Below, piece by piece: positions 61,191 to 64,000 of a stretch of 64,000 nt of DNA. This stretch comes from Vigna angularis. Taxonomy: Eukaryota > Streptophyta > Magnoliopsida > Fabales > Fabaceae. Location of the stretch: positions 1,054,001-1,118,000 of the forward strand of contig NC_068974.1 of the NCBI RefSeq assembly GCF_016808095.1. Direction: 5' to 3'. The notes under the pieces were generated by a model. That model had not been told where the DNA came from. It ran no database searches and saw only the letters and a program-made list of their open reading frames with translations. The position numbers and the translations under genes were made by a program. Every line of letters starts with the position of its first letter. Within the stretch, counting starts at the first letter, position 1.

Positions 61191-62237
61191 GAATTTTTAT
61201 ATTAATATTATTTTGATGGTAAGGGCAACTAATTATTTTTGTATGAATTTATATACATATGAATGTTGAACTGGTATAACTTTTATTATATTGGGTGTTA
61301 TACCTGAAACTGTTAAATTGTACATGTTGTGATGTGATGAATTTAATCTGTTTTGAATGAGTTGTTGGTTGAAATTGATTTTGTTGGAAGGTCTGGAGTA
61401 AGGGTTCTGTAATAGCTTGTATATGGGTATTAAATAGATGCACAGATACTGTTTGAGGTTGTTGTAAGAGGAAGTAAAAATATTAAAATTAGGCATTTTA
61501 GATATTTAGAGCATAAGAGAACAAGGTAGATAATTTAAATAAATAAATTGTTAATTATTGAGGGCCTCCCTTTGTTGGTAGGATAGAGGAACCTTAAAAA
61601 CCTGAGTTGGCACATCCCTGATCATAGAGCAGCCCTGGCCTGGTCCAGTCAGTTGTGACTAGTCATATGTGCTGGCGTCGAAGGTGAGTTTGATGCGTTC
61701 AGACATCTGGGTCCTCTCCGGTGACCAATTGGGGTAAAGAAAGATCTCTACTAGGATAAAAATAAAATAAAACAAGTTGATTGTAGATGCATAAAGTTAT
61801 CATGGTAAAAACTTCATATATATATTTCATTTATCGTTACATTGCGCTCAGACTTTAATATGTAGTTGCTAAGATATGTTGAAGTGTTTTGTTTGATCTA
61901 TGATCTTTGATTGGTGAAAATATGTTGAGTTATACTCGTTATGGTCAAAATGAGTTTATAATATGAAGTATGATATCTGGCAATATGTTTAATTTATTGA
62001 CACCAAAATAGGTTATTGTCAAATTATGATTAAATAATGAACATGATTGAGTTATGTGGATAAGAGGTTATGAATTGTTGATTTGATGAAATGTTGGAGT
62101 GGATAAGAGGGTATGAAATGTTGGAGTGGATATAAGAAATCATTGCTTATGAAATGATGTTTACTACGGGGAGTAGTATGTGCGATTTATACCATGAGAG
62201 CTTGATATGAGCAAAGTAACACCTGAGGTTTATGAAA

Positions 62238-62405
62238 GCAGGCAGAAAGTGGTCTAACCATAAGGCTTTGACATAAATATATGGTTCATAAGTTTTATAG
62301 AAGCAGGCAGAGAGAGGTCTGACCATAAGGCTTCAGAAAGTAAGACATAGTATACAGGTGAGGCTTAAGGAAGCAGGCAGAGAGCGGTCTGACCATAAGG
62401 CTTCG
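62238..62405 (+). repeat. Three-copy repeat in the LTR
   Basis: Copies of 'gcaggcagagagcggtct' followed by 'gaccataaggctt' start at 62238, 62303 and 62373, with a few differences. They are separated by variable spacers. Confidence 0.9.
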
Positions 62406-62914
62406 TGAGTAAGCATGGTACACTTGTAAGGTTTATGAAAATGAGGAAGATGATTTTGATAATGATGAATTAATGACATCGGGATAATGATATTTTATCA
62501 ATTGCAGAAATACATGATTGAAATATTTTATTACAAGTTTAATGATTTATATGATATGGTTGGCTTACCCTTATTTGTTTATGCTATGATCATATAACTT
62601 ATGTTATATGTGAATAGATAATGTTGCAGATGCGGTTGAAAAAGCTTAGAGATGAGAGAGATGCAAGGAAAAACTTTCAGGGATATTTTGTAAAAAGAAT
62701 AAATTTGTATTGGAAAAATTATGTGGTGTAAAACTTATAAGCTGAAATTTTTAATTTATGTTAAGTGGTGAAGACTATATTGTTTGAAGTTTGTAAGTTT
62801 GGTATTATACTTTGGAAGAATTGAAATAAAGTTTGATTGTTTATAGAAGATATCAAATTAATTTAGTCTCTACTATCAGTAATACCCTTTAAAATATTAG
62901 GGTGTTACATATAT

Positions 62915-63375
62915 GGGCTAAAACAAGCACCTATGAAATGTTAAGTGAATTCCTACTAAATAGTAATTTTTAAAGAGTTAAAGTTGATTCTACACTCTAT
63001 CAAGAAAAGCTAGAAATGATCTTCTATTTGTGTAAATATATGTAGATGACATAATTTTTTGCTCCACTAATCCACTATTATGTTAAGAGTTTTCTAAGTG
63101 TATGTAAGAAGAATTTGAAATGTCCATGACGGGAGAACTTAACTTCTTTCTTGGACTAAAAGTGAAACAAAGCATAAAAGACATCTTTATCCATCAATCA
63201 AAATACTACACTAAGCTACTAAATAAGTTTAAGATGGACAATTGTAAAGAAACCTCAACTACAATGGACACAAATTACTATTTAAAAAAAGATGAGACTG
63301 GTAAGGGTGTAGACCAAACAATTTATAGAGGTATGATTGGCTCCCTACTTTATCTACTGCCAGTCATCCAAATAT
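62915..63375 (+). pseudogene. copia reverse transcriptase, 3' part
   Basis: It resumes with 'GLKQAP' at 62915 and keeps the catalytic box YVDDIIF near 63040. Stops and a small gap separate these from the open part 63120-63377 ('MTGELNFFLGLKVKQ', 'IFIHQSKYYTKLLNKFKMDN', 'YRGMIGSLLYL'). A frameshift near 63360 leads into RNase H. Confidence 0.88.
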
Positions 63376-64000
63376 AATGCATAATTCATGTGTTTATGTA
63401 AGATTTCATTTGTGTTCAAAGGAGTCACACCTTACTATTGTCACGAGGATAATGAAGTACCTAAAAGAAACTAAAACACTAGGTTTATGGTATCCAAGGG
63501 GTGCAAACATGTCACTCATAGGGTATAGTGATTCAGAATATGGGGGTTGTAAAGTTGATAGAAAAAGCACTAGTGGCATATATCACTTACTAGGTTGCTC
63601 CTTAGTCTCATGACGCTCAAAGAAACAAGTTTGTGTAGCATTATCCACTACTAAAGTTGAGTACATTACAATTGGTAGTTATTGTGCTCAATCAATATGA
63701 ATAAAAAGCCAATTAGAAGACTATGGTATCTACCTAGATCAAATACCACTTAAGTGTGACAATACTAGTGCTATAAACCTAACTAAAAATCCTATTCTTC
63801 ATTCCAAGACTAGGCATATAGAGATCAAACATCACTTCATAAGGGATCATGTTTCAAAAGAAGAATGTATGATTGAATACATTGATACCACTCATCAATT
63901 AACCTACATTTTCACTAAACCACTTTCTAAGGATAAATTCTACACCATTAGAAATGAATTAGGCATCTTAGATGTTGATGTTCATCCTAATAAAGTAGAA
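63376..64000 (+). pseudogene. copia RNase H remnant running off the window
   Basis: The open part 63377-63613 holds 'KETKTLGLWYPRGANMSLIG' and 'DRKSTSGIYHLLG'. After a stop come 'LSTTKVEYITIGSYCAQS', 'LKCDNTSAINLTKNPILHSK' and 'TKPLSKDKFYTIRNELGILD', close to the window edge. Stops at about 63613 and 63699 show decay. A 3' LTR, if present, lies beyond position 64000. Confidence 0.88.

Larger units (their letters stand above)
60330..62914 (+). mobile_element. Solo LTR, probably Ty3/gypsy, inserted in copia RT with 5-bp target duplication
   Basis: The insert is 60335-62909 (2,575 bp), flanked on both sides by TATAT (60330-60334 and 62910-62914). Removing the insert and one TATAT restores the interrupted copia reading. 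The left end is CGTAAGATCC and the right end GGGTGTTACA; a T-to-C change in the first base would explain the missing TG. A TATA box TATAAATAG is at 60588-60596, preceded by repeated 'tgaatagta' words. A four-copy hairpin repeat and a three-copy 31-bp repeat lie inside. The GTGTTACA ending is common in chromovirus-type LTRs; the gypsy assignment is inference. No internal coding region. Confidence 0.82.
59330..64000 (+). mobile_element. Dead plus-strand Ty1/copia element, split by a solo LTR and cut by the window edge
   Basis: The order is pre-integrase scrap (59345-59430), late integrase (59431-59864), start of RT (59870-60329), foreign LTR (60335-62909), rest of RT (62915-63375), then RNase H and C-terminus (63376 to window end). 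Closely related to the minus-strand element at 40-45.8 kb. It has no visible 5' LTR or gag in the window; the left end is truncated. Stops (for example near 59916 and 59979) and frameshifts show it is inactive. Confidence 0.87.

Noticed and set aside
60819..61269. Open frames with a fourfold repeated peptide.
   Set aside because: They follow the four-copy DNA repeat inside the LTR; spacing is not a multiple of three throughout and two frames are open at once, so a protein is unlikely.
1..64000. CRISPR array, bacterial operon, riboswitch or tRNA/rRNA gene.
   Set aside because: Nothing of this kind was seen by eye. The tandem repeats present are plant microsatellites, minisatellites or transposon internal repeats. 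A tRNA scan would be needed to exclude a tRNA gene completely.

Overview
The window is AT-rich nuclear DNA from a dicot plant. The three intact genes are plant-type: a WIP zinc-finger factor, a mitochondrial ADP/ATP carrier with a plant-style N-terminal extension, and a BIG BROTHER-type RING-H2 ligase. All have spliced exons with GT-AG introns and long (TA)n tracts lie between them. The repeat families look like those of legumes (Phaseoleae such as Vigna or Phaseolus), but that placement is inference from sequence style, not a search result. No bacterial features, CRISPR arrays, rRNA or convincing tRNA genes were seen.

Layout. 1-3.7 kb is intergenic, with an inverted-repeat MITE and a 340-bp direct repeat. 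3.7-6.2 kb (minus strand) is the two-exon WIP gene. 6.2-14.3 kb is gene-free, with (TA)n tracts and a decayed hAT-like MITE. 14.4-18.1 kb is a dead Ty1/copia element whose middle is replaced by a 1.57-kb repeat, followed by a LINE scrap near 19.1 kb. 19.7-34.4 kb is gene-free, with a well-preserved hAT-like MITE (26.7-27.3 kb) and another MITE (32.4-32.8 kb). 34.4-36.9 kb (plus strand) is the ADP/ATP carrier gene. 38.9-46.6 kb is a pile of dead LTR retrotransposons: a 5' LTR and gag on plus, then a minus-strand copia element split by a 2.7-kb inverted pair of repeats, then an LTR-like block. 47.0-47.5 kb is a 240-bp tandem duplication. 48.0-54.4 kb (plus strand) is the BIG BROTHER-like gene with seven coding exons. 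54.4-59.3 kb is gene-free. 59.3-64.0 kb is a plus-strand copia relative of the 40-45 kb element. Its reverse-transcriptase region is split by a 2,575-bp solo-LTR-like insertion with matching 5-bp flanks, and it runs off the right edge.

The three host genes have no evident shared pathway: transcription factor, mitochondrial nucleotide exchange, and ubiquitin-dependent control of organ size. Every transposon coding region seen is broken by stops, frameshifts, deletions or insertions. I did not find a convincing new biological system. The most interesting material is the nested-repeat history, especially one repeat family present as three copies inside dead copia elements, two of them as an inverted pair, and the solo LTR carrying a tandem hairpin array.
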